A DNA stretch of 64,000 nucleotides from Agelas oroides (taxonomy: Eukaryota > Porifera > Demospongiae > Agelasida > Agelasidae). This document shows positions 23,201 to 35,200 of this stretch, piece after piece. Position 1 is the first letter of the stretch. Every line of letters starts with the position of its first letter. The stretch is from positions 5,332,015 to 5,396,014 of the forward strand of contig OX422204.1 in the NCBI GenBank assembly GCA_949130485.1, in the 5' to 3' direction. Both the position numbers and the translations under genes were made by a program. The notes beneath the pieces were generated by a model. That model did no database searches. It worked only from the letters and a program-made list of their open reading frames with translations, and was not told where the DNA came from.

Positions 23201-26200
23201 AGTGCTGGGTGTGGAGTGCATGTTGATGTGCATGGGGGGTGAGTTATGTTGTGGGTGGCTGTGATGTAGTTGCTATGCTGAGGATGGCAGGTATGGTCTG
23301 TCTTGAATTAGTCTTGCAAGCCAGACCCTTTCTGCGCAGTACCGATCGCTTTCAGTATGTGGCACACAGAGGGAAGAAGTTTGATGTTTGGATTTACAAT
23401 TTCACTTCGAAGCATTTATGACGATTCTTAGTGCCTTCCTCTGCGTGCCGATACTGAAAGCGATCTGCACTGTGGAACGGAAAGGGTCTGGCTTGTGAGA
23501 CTAGTCTTGAATGCAGAAACTGTCGAGTGCATGAGCTGGGTCTGTTGGAGTAAGTGATGTTGGGAAATTTTATTGCTGCTGGACATGGCAGATATGGATT
23601 GTCTTTATGTAAAAGGCTGTGGAGTGAGCAGCGCTAACTACAGCTAGTGGGTGTGAATAGGCTAGAGAGTTTACTGGTGTGCATAGTTGGCAAAATGGCA
23701 CAAGATGTAGGGATGGTGTGAAATTGTTGTGGTGTCATTCCCATCTAGTTTGGTTGGTTTTTGAGGGTTCCATCCCTACATGCACTTGTTTTCATTCAGA
23801 AAACTTTTTTGTGACTTGTTCCTGCTCTTTTTTTTTTTTGTATTGCTTTTTAGGAATGGTAAGAGAGAAGTGACATGGGAGGGTAGGCCGAGGGGAAGAT
23901 GCATGGTGTGTACAGTATGATAGTAGAAAGAGCTAAGAATTGTCATAAATTCAAACGCTTTGAAGTGAAATCGTCAATCCAAACATCAAACTTCGGGGGG
24001 TTTAGAAGTACAGTCCAAGCAAAGCCTCATAAAAACCAAGTGAAAAGCAGCTGAGTTTAATAAGGCTTTGCATGCAAGCTTATAAATCCTGTGCTCATTT
24101 CACGTGGACTACTAATGGGTTCACCGAAAAACTCTCCATAGACTGTCACCAGAGTATTGAGTCGTAAGACCCCATTACAGAACTGTTTGATGGTGAATAG
24201 CTATAGTCTAAATCGGTTTGAAACGAACGCATAGGGGTCTGTGGAGCTGAACAACCGCCAATTCTGTGGCCACCTCTAGTGCAGAAGTTTGGAATGAAGC
24301 CATGCACTGTTGACTCGGTGCTACTAGAGTTTGAGTATACCAAGCTACCAATAGGCTGCCACTTGCTTCGTTGGAGGAATATGAAGACTCAGGCACAACA
24401 CAAAAGGAGGATGTTAAGAAGACACCAGCCAAAGTGCTACCATCAACTCGCAGTAAACATTGTATGTGTACTATATGCATGTAAATGACGCAAATTTGAA
24501 ATGTGAAAGTTGACAATAAAATTTGAAATTGAATATCAGTGGCTAGTGTTCTAAGTCATATGAAGTACTTGATAGTTAAAACACTAGCTGGCATAGTACC
24601 GTCTATACCACTTGAGCTTGGCTTTTGCAGCCTTCAGATTAGTCATACGAGCTGCTGCCCTTTTTTTTGTCAGGGTTCCTCCAATAACTACTATGGGAGG
24701 ATACGCAGGAAGCTGCCCTTCCTTTCTCAGGGTCCTCCCAATAGCGGGTATGGGAGGATACGCGGGAAGCTGCCCTTCCTTTCTCAGGGTCCTCCCAATA
24801 ACGGGTATGGGAGGATGCCCTGGAAGATGCCCTTTTGGTCTCAGGGTCCTCCCAACAACGGGTATGGGAGGACGCCCTTTTCGTCTCAGGGTCCTTCCAA
24901 TAACAGGCATGGGAGGACGCCCGGGAAGATGCCCTGTGTTTCTCCGGGTCCTTCCAGTAATTATTACGGGACGCTTGCCTTTTTTCCCCCTTTGTTTCGC
25001 AGGTAGTTCTGCTTGTCCTGCGCTCGTTTCTTGCGGACATTACGCATATTGCGTTCGATGTAAAGTGCAGCACAACCACGTCAACTGATCCACGAAATCA
25101 GATTCAACGCTCAATTCTCACCTTCTCTAATATGATCTACGAAGTACTGAACCACGTGCTCAGTTGAACCCTGGTGACGTAATTATAAGTAATATTTAAT
25201 TCGAGCAAAATGGCGTGTAGCAGCTAGCGTAAGTGTGAGATTACCTGAGAATCGCCGACAAGTTTGAGTTCTTTCTTTTAGACCGATAAGTAGCAGGTGC
25301 AATACCTAGTGATTTATCCTGTTGTTTTGCGTTTGAATCGTTGTAAAAGCTCCAGCCGTTATCATGCTATCGCGGTGAGAGGCAGAAGAAAGTCAGAAGA
25401 TAGACGATTTGTCCGTTTTGGCGACTTGCCGGTCTGGTGCTTAGCGATACTTTCCAGCAAACTTAACAGTCTTTTTGCTCATGAAAACACTCGATAATGC
25501 CTGATATGGCTCATACAGGCCTTTGACTAATCTAACGAAGACATTTCGAGCGTGTTATTTGTGCACTTTTAATGTGGCGGCCATTTTTTTTCGGGGTCAT
25601 CCCTACATATGGCGTACTACCGTACGCCATGATAGTCTTACTTTATGCTTCCTGGTTGAATGCTCAAGGTCAACAGTGGTAACACGGAATTTGCTTTAGC
25701 TAGAAAAACCATCACTGGTTCTGTCAACAAGAAATTTTCATTTGTTGGTACCTTCTACACATAACAGGCAGCTAGGCAGGCAGCAAGGTAACCTGCTGGT
25801 GACAGGAGACGACTACACATAAGAGCTAGGCAGGCAGCAAGGTAACCTGCTGGCGACAGGAGACGACTACACATAAGAGCTAGGCAGGCAGCAAGGTAAC
25901 CTGCTGGCGACAGGAGACGACTACACATAAGAGCTAGGCAGGCAGCAAGGTAACCTGCTGGCGACAGGAGACGACTACACATAAGAGCTAGGCAGGCAGC
26001 AAGGTAACCTGCTGGTGACAACTTGTGACGTACTGCAGTGACAAGTATCTGGGCAGTAAATGAGGCTTGTGGTTCTGTATGTACATGTTCAAAAGAAAAC
26101 TAAAACACCTGATAAACTGGTTGCTAACATACGGCATGCAAGATATTGCAATCATCATTAACCCTTTAACCACTGATGACGACGAGTGTACTCGTCATGC

Positions 26201-29200
26201 AACCTTGGCCGCATGTTATCAGTGGACTGTCTTCATAGTTCGGCAAAGTCTGTGCACAATTCCAGGAAATAACAGCTATACACTTATCTAGCTAATTGGT
26301 GCAACCTTCATTGGTCACAGAGTTTGACAATGTATGTACACAATTCGAGGAAAAGCCAGCTGTACGCTTACCTACCCTATGCTTACCTACCCTACGTAGC
26401 GAAGGACACTTGATAGTAGCGAAGCACACTTGATATTAGCCTCGTACCCAGGCTCTCGGTGGGCGGGGGAAAGAAAGAGCCTGGTATCCACTGTTTGCGC
26501 ATGCGCTTAATTTCCCAGAAATCTTGGGAAATCGGAAACTATCGTGTTATATCCGTAAAACCGTGACTTCATAACATATACTTACCGCTACATCGTCCGC
26601 AAATTTTCTGACCAATGATGGAAGTTTTTCGGTCGTTCGTTCTTCTTCGCCCTCCAGCTCCCTCCGACGGCTAGGTACTTCTGATATGAGTCTCAAGGAA
26701 GTACAGGTAGCTTCCAGTTTGGACGTTTGCTGGGGGAAAGACGTGTTTATACGACTACTGCCTGGTAAGTCTGTGTGATACGAAGTGTTGCCGTTTGTCA
26801 TAGATTGTAAGTTAGCAAGAACTTATAGCGAGTCAGGGCGGTGTAGTGCTAGTTGTAGTGTAGCTGTTTCTTTCTTCGCTGCACGCTACTATACTAGTAT
26901 ACTTGCTAAATTTACGTCACACTATAAATCACGTGGATACGTATTACGCGTTCCCCTCCCACTATTGCCTGAACACGTGCTCAGCAGGGGATAATTACGC
27001 GCATGCGCGAACAGTGGATACCAGGCTCTTTCTCTCCCCACCTACCAAGAGCCTGGGTACGAGGCTAACTTCATCGGTTACAGAGTTCAACGATGTCTGT
27101 ACACAATTCTAGGAAAAACCGGCTATACACTTATAAGGCTTGTGAAAGCCAGCCATTCTGTATACAAATCTAGGAAAAAACAGCTTTACACTTACTTAGC
27201 TTAGCAGGCCTTCGCTGGTTTCACGTATTGTGATTCTTATGCAACATAATTTTACGTGAGAAATTCAATTTCAGGAACTTACAATGAATCCATGCAATCT
27301 AATGTAAGGTCACAACTTATTTTTTAAGCTTGCATATAAATTGAATAATTATGGTAATCACAGGACATCAGCGCATGTGCATATATTGAACTTTGAACAT
27401 GTTATAAGGGCTAATTATTGAAATTTCTGCCACCAAAAATAAAATTGTGGAGCTCCCAATTTGGAACTGGTAAAGAGTATCAAACTATGCAGCAATGCCA
27501 CGCCATGTTTTTTTGGTAATAGTGCCTTTTACTGCAATGCTAAGTGTGTTGCGTTACTTCAAAGAAGATTGGTTAAGAGCGTCATTATTTATCAGCTGCT
27601 TCTTTGACTACATTCACCATACATCTCTTGCAGCAAGATCAAGTCACTAGTGCACTTCATACTAGGTAAATAATTTGCTATATAACACCCACCAGCTAGG
27701 TTACTACATTTAACCCTTTAACCCCGACGCGCATGCGCAGAAATCGATCACGTGGTTACGAGAGAAGCTAATAAAAAAATGGTGATTTTGTGAAGTGTTG
27801 ATTCATTACGTTACATCTTGTAAAATAGCTGAGTTCAGGCAATGATAGTTAGGCTTAGCATCGTTGAAAACAAACCTGCTTTACTCCGAACATACTCAGA
27901 AGACCTGCTATAAGAAGCTACAACGGTAGAAACGTAGGTACCCGCTGTGAACCTGAAAATGACCGATAATACACGGCAAAAGTTGGCAGACAGTTTCAGC
28001 AAAGGTACGTTTCAACTGTATCTGACATGATTAGATAGTATATAGACGATAGAACAAGTAGCATGTGGATATAAGCTGTACTGTGGCTAACTACGATCGG
28101 CAGGCAAACTTCGAACGCGATTTTGAGGGGAAGTCCCTATAGGACACCACAGCTAATTATGCTTTGATTGACTTCCTGTTACATGTAATAACTAACTCCA
28201 AGTCCAAAAAGGCGCTGCGATCACGATAAATAGCGGAAGCGAAGTGCGGGCGCATTTGGCCGCTATCAGGTGTAACGGACAAGAAATTTCACGGGCGCAT
28301 TTGGCCGCTATCGGGTGTAATGGGTTAAGAAGTACCACCCTCCCTACTTTATATTCAGCAAGTTTTGTTGCGCTGGGTTGGATTCTGTGTGGGATATCTG
28401 ATATACTTCATGGCACATGCTATCCCATAACCTAAACCACATGGCCACATTCACATACTATGTCAGTTGCATAGATATATCCGCTATTTGCCTGAAAGGG
28501 CTTTGACTAATACAGTCGAACCTCCCATAACGGACCCTCCGAGAAGCGGACAACCTCTCTACAGCGGACAAACGCTGTGTTACGGATTGAAATTACTATA
28601 GTACTAATACATAAATAACCTCCGAGAGGCGGACGCTTCTTGATTCCGGACAGCGGACAAGATTCGAACTCCCAATGTGACTTTTCCATACAAAGTTGCC
28701 TCTAAATAACGGACATCCAGGAAACCACACCTATAAAATTGTAGCACACCCACACATTTTGAGAACAATCAGGAATTTAACCACATGCGATTATAGATAA
28801 ACACGCACGCATACGCATGAATGCATGTAGACAGCTAAACTTCCATATTAAAACTTTCACACACAGTAAATAATACGTTGTTGTCAAGAAGTTTTTAAGA
28901 TTTAGTCTGGATGTAGGGCCTATACAAGTCCAGATGCTGTTCTGGAGTCCACCAATTCCTTCATTTTATCTATGTAAGGCTTGGGTCCATAAAGATGATA
29001 TATGCATGGGATTTCAAGTCCATATCCAGCTCCTCTGTTAACTTTCTCTCCAACTACTTTAGCAAATGCCTTGTTAATGTCTCTTTTCAAAAGCAGTGAA
29101 ATCCTTGGGGTTACGTTGAAAGGAACATGACCAACCACTTGATCTTCTCTGAATACAGCTACAGCATTTCTGTCAGCAACGTTGGTAGGTTCGCGTTTCA

Positions 29201-32200
29201 GGATCAGCATTTCATCTCGAACTGGTGTCCATAGTTCCATGTACGCATGATAGCCTCTTATATACGAATTAATATGTAAAACTTCAAGACTTTCAGCTAC
29301 AACTTGGCTCGCCATGATTCAGTCTTAGGGGCGTTCACAAACAGGTTTGCTTTACACTTAACGTCAAATTGACGTTTAGGGAGGGAGGGGGGGGTTGGCA
29401 TGTGACGTTATGATCTTATTAAACCATAGTATACTGGTACCTCGTGTTTGTTGGAGCTATTAAACATGTTCCTGGGCAAAGCACAGCGCTATAGTCGCGA
29501 CTAAAGCTGGGATCTACCAGGATCAGGAGTGGACAGGAGTCTCTGCTGGGTTTATGTACTTGACACTTTTATAGTAACCTGTTCACTGTTTCTGTGGTGT
29601 TTTGGCAAGTTGTCATTAAAGCTGGGGGGGAGTGGTCTGGAGTTAACGTCATGTTAAGTGTGAGCTAACCTGTTTGTGAAGGCCCCCTTGTGTTTAGTCC
29701 GCAATCAGCACAATCATGCATTTTATTGATTATCTACCCATATATTTTCATTAAAACATTATTTGAGGAATATACAATTGAACCTCCGAGATAGGGACAA
29801 CCTCCGAACAAAGGACAAAAGACCCGTTCCCAAAGTGGCCTTGGTTCGTCGGAGGTTCGACTGTATAATACAAACTTCACTCGAACGAAAGACTCGCATT
29901 GGCACTCACATATGCTATTCTGTTGGCCCAGGGAATGAGCAGCATTCCCATCCACCCTGCATTCTGGATGATGGCAGTGTCATTGCCGTTGTGTGTCAGA
30001 AGAACAGTCCGCAATTGCCCTCCAGATTGTGATTTAAGTCTCAGGTCCTCCACCCGTCCACCGTAGTCCACAATCACTTCCACATACTCACCTGTACAAA
30101 AATAATTTAAAGTCCAGTACCTCAGCACACACACACAAATCAAAGGCACTGAATGTTCCAAAGCTATAAAGCGGTTTATTAATAATCGGTTAATAAGGCC
30201 TACCAGGCAGACAAGCCTCATTCCCAGACCTTAGTTTTATACAGAATGCAAAACCAAAAGGGGAACCCTGGAACATTTAGCAAATAAATAACACCCATGT
30301 CTACTACCTAGGTAGACAGATCGGAGGAGAGGTTCATGTTCATGGTTGAAAGAACAAATTTCAGGTGAAAATATATACCAGGCCTTTCATGAAAACACAT
30401 CCTATAGTTGTGACTCAGACGGCTATCACATGCAGCAACAAGGAACCACTACTGTGGTTATAGTACAGCTAGATGTGCCAGATCATAGCTGCTTATTAGT
30501 AATAGTTATATCCCTCCCTGGGGGGTGGTCATTTTACACATTGGTGTCGGGCGTAGCCCGACACCAATGTGCAAGACCACACCCCAGGGAGGGATATAAC
30601 TATTATATAACCTGTTACCTAGGCAACATCACTGTACAAGAGAGATATGGGCAACATTCTTAGATGTTGCCTGGGTAATGGGTTATATCCAGTATAATAG
30701 CACATCAAGCTGTCTAACTGGTGCAGATGTTATGTGTCGAGTGTTGTGCAAGATTACCATATACACAAAATAATATGGTCCCTTACTGTTAAGGAGGTTC
30801 TTTAACATACAGTGTGGAGAAACGTGTGCAAGATTACCATATACACATCTAGTTGATATTTCTACAACAGTATTTTCCTATTCCCGTGCCGTGCAATATC
30901 ACACGATATTGCACGGGTAGTTATTGCACGGGCCCTGAGGCTATATATGCGCGATATCCTAGCAACCAGCGTGCGCTTTAATTAGAACCAGTGCGTTCGA
31001 ACGGCGAGTTACTCGGGACTCTGTGCGAGAAGAGACACGATGCTGTTGTGGTAATGGATAATAAATACTTTATTACACTCGTTAGCGTGCATATCGCGGT
31101 TATTGCACGCTAACTCGTGTAATAAGGTATATATACACAAAATAATATGGTCCCTTACTGTTAAGGAGGTTCTTTAACATACAGTGTGGAGAAAAAAAAA
31201 ACTTGACCATTTTGCTGTGTTGTCTATAAAGGAAGGTAGGTGCAAGAGGTGGTAGATGCAACTTCCTTAACTGCTAGTTGTCATGCATGACTTGGGGCAC
31301 ATGAATCAGACATGCCATTAATTTTGACTCATGTGCAGGTACGTAAAAAGCAAATGTGCCAGCTAACAAGTAAGGAAGGAAATCTGTCTTCATTGCTTGT
31401 AGCTGTTCATACAGCTACAAGCAATGAAGATAATTTAACTAAAAACTAATTTAACGATAATTTAATATATTAACCAATATTCTACAGTACGACATATCAT
31501 CTCATACGCACAGCTTGCCATAATTCTCAAACTGGCCAGAGGTATTACAACATTGCTGCCCTTATGCAAAAAGTCACAAGAATCTTATAAGATTCGTATA
31601 AGATTTAGTAAAATCTTATAAGAACTTCCCAGGGCTAAAGTACAGTTTCTTATAAGGGATTTGGGACATTCTTATAAGAAAGTTTTAGGAATCTTGTGAT
31701 ATTCTTATAAGAATCTTGTGCAACCGTCCAAAATCTCTTGTAAGAAAATTTATGATTCTTATAGGATTGTTGTACAGAAATCTTATGACAAATTGTCTTA
31801 TAAGAACTTTTAAAAAAGCAGAACAAAAAAAAACTGTCTTCTTTGTATTGGCTTGCATGTAAAGAGTGCAAGCTGAACAACTGCAGGATTAGTACAAGGC
31901 ATGCAACTTATGCCACTCTGCTGTGGTTAGCCCATAGCCAATATAAACTACTGCCAGATTTGAAGCGATACTATCTAGCCCAGTTTACCTTATGAGATAA
32001 GCTATACCTATAGTCATAGATACAGGGTATACACTTATAGAGAACTAATGCTAGACTTGAAGCTTTTGAGTTGTGAAGGCACTACAGATGTCTATACATA
32101 CCTAACTATAATTAGGACTATATATATGAACAGCTAGAGAAGTTTGGACTCACCCTTAATTCTCTGTCTGCAGATATAGGAAGCTATACCTCAGGCATAA

Positions 32201-35200
32201 TTTTCACTAGATTTAGCTTGGCTAACTACCAACAAAGCTAAACAAGACTAATTCAATAGCCATAAATCACAGAGCTACTTGAGCTACACTCCTTCATCTT
32301 CAAGCAAACTTCACTGAAATTTGAAATAAGTGAGCAGCAGCTGTAAAATAAAATACAGCTGCTTAGACTGGAGCCAATAATTGTTTACAGTAACAGTAGT
32401 AGTAGCTGCTGGCATCTTAGCTGGCATGGTGTAAGTTTTACAATACTCAAGTTGTGAGATACATAGCACAGAGCTAGTAGCAACAATTATATAACGTATT
32501 ATGTGTGTATGCATGCAGTTGCCACAAAAAGCTGTAAGCTGCACCTCAGATGCCCATATATAGGCTATATCTAGCTGATTGTGCATGCCTTTAGCATTCT
32601 CCTGGCAATAGGCTACACCCCTAGAAACACCTTGTTTGAATAGCAATTATATGATATTCATAGTGCCATTGAGCTTAACGACATGGTTACGGAGCCTAGC
32701 TAGTTACTACCCTAGCTATATAGCTCTATGTGCTATTAAAGGAACTGCATGCCAAAGGCAATACCTTTTAATTTCTTGGTTTGCCAAGAACACTGATACC
32801 TATACAAGTTCTAACATATATTATTTGATGGGTGAGAAGGCAATATGGCTGGATATTGCACGAGTGTGTGGCCGTATTTTCACGAGCCGCAGGCAAGTGA
32901 AAATACAGCACGAGTGTGGTATGGTTATTAGTAGTCACATATGTACCTCTGGTAACAACTATCTTGCAAGAAATGTTGCTTCTTATAAGATTGTAAAAAA
33001 TTTTGATCTTATAAGAAATAGGACTGAATCTTATAAGAAACTGTGTTTCATATAAGATTCTTACAAGAACTTAAAATTACTTCACAAGAATTTTTAATCT
33101 TATAAGAAATGAGCGAATCTTATAAGAAACCATGTTTCTTACAAGATTCTTATAAGATCTTACAACTATTTCCATAAGGGTGCATCTGTACTCGGAGCCC
33201 TTTCTTGGCACAGGCATATTCAGAGGTATCAAAAGGTGAAAGTGCATCCCAAAATGTGGGCACACCTGCAATACCAACTTGAGGTCACTGTGGTTGCTTA
33301 GGTCAATTACGTTGCCATGCTAACATTACATTGCTAGGATACAAGTGTACAGTTGTCAACTATTTTCCCAGGCCTTCCAGTACTGCGGTGTAGCTTCCAC
33401 CTAGCCTCGTTCCCAAGCCTTCCCACCGTCCAGTTTTTGATCACTTGCAGTATGCAAAACGGAGGGGAAGGCCTGGTTCATTTTATCACAGGAATGACGT
33501 CAGTGTCTACCTATAGGTGGACAGAGGGGGGGAGTGGTCCCCCATTGAAAGAACGCATTTCGCACACGTGTTCTTCGTTTGGAACCAGGAGCGGTACATT
33601 TTTTGCTTCGCAAACATTCGAAACTCCAGTGCTTGGAGCAGAAACTACAAGATAAAGCCTCAAGCTCGTTCTTTTGCGTTCTTTCGATTGGGGACCCCTC
33701 CCCCCCTCTGTCTACCTAGGTAGACACTGATATCATTCACGTAATAAGATGGACCAGGTCTTCCCCCTCCGTTTTTGCATACTGCAAGCGATCAAAAACT
33801 GGATGGTGGGAAGGCTTGGGAACGAGGCTAGCTTCCACCACGTTTGGTTGGGTTTCTATCCTACAACACTCTTTCAATCTTGTAATTACTGCAGATACAG
33901 CAGAGGCTAGAGAACCAAGACAAGTTAACTCAAGTGAAGAGGCAGGTCCTGTGTGCCTTCACTCCACTACATAAGCTACAATATGAATACTTCACACATG
34001 TCAGTAGGCAACCATTGGAGCTATACTAGATGTTTGAGCTCATATATGTTTGACATGGCTCTCTGCTGGTGGCACTTGTTCTATCTTCATAGTCGGTACC
34101 AAATATATAAGTCTTCAATAGTTTGACTATGCATGAAAGATGCGATGAGTCTACCAAAATGGGACATCCTGTGCCGAGGATCACATGGTTGCAGTGTGAC
34201 CAGAATGTCTGACCAGATCCTTCCTTGCAGGGTGGGTTGCAAGACAAACTACTTTGTAACACACGTAGTCTCATGGTCCAGACTCTCACACAGGGAGTCC
34301 GGCCCACAAGACTACTTGCTAAGAGCCTTGCACCCCCAGACTTATAGCCTCTTTCCCAGGACCCGGCCCAGCCTTTCCTTCACGTGCAGCGCGGTAAAGT
34401 ATGGGGCGCCGTTTGTGCCAAAATGGAGCTAGAAAATTTGCACGCTAGATTACTTACGATTTACTATATCGTCACTGCGATTTACTAAATCGTCACTACG
34501 ATTTACTAAAGCGTCACTACGATTTACTAAATCGTCACTACGATTTACTAAATCATTGCAACTAAATTGTCAGCACGATTTACTAAATCGTAGGCACGAT
34601 TTACTAAATCGTAGGCACGATTTACTAAATCGTAGGCACGATTTACTAAATCGTTGGCACGATTTACTAAATCGTGAGCACGATTTACTAAATCGTGAGC
34701 ACGATTTACTAAATCGTAGGCACGATTTACTAAATCGTAGGCACGATTTACTAAATCGAGAGCACGATTTACTAAATCGTGAGCACGATTTACTAAATCG
34801 TAGGCACGATTTACTAAATCGAGAGCACGATTTACTAAATCGTGAGCACGATTTACTAAATCGTAGGCACGATTTACTAAATCGTCAGCACGATTTACTA
34901 AATCGTAGGCCTGTGAGTATCGTGCACGTGCAAAGTTAGTGACGTCATGTGACTACCTAATTAAGCCGCGCCCACTTTCTGGTTTTAACCCGCCGTTTTG
35001 AGGTATTGCATCTCTGCCTCCTTCTGACCGTCACTACACTGTGTTGGTGCGCCACACTGCTGTCGTCTGTGATGGCAGGCCCTGGCAATCCTAAAGCTCT
35101 CACGGCTCTTGCCGCTGGCCTGTTGGCCCAGGTTCACAGTCTCAGTCAACGGCTTCCAATTCCACTCCTGCGGTTCCTAGGGCCACAACATCTAGCAATC

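Noticed and set aside
24539-25088. Plus-strand frames rich in Gly/Pro across the 60-bp repeat
   Set aside because: The minus-strand frame shows conserved aromatic/DPEK units, so the plus-strand frames are shadows.
34556-34939. 127-codon open frame of repeated HDLLNRR units (and mirror frames at 36412-37174)
   Set aside because: It is a translation of the 18-bp palindrome array. The unit length divisible by three keeps any frame open, and both strands are equally open.
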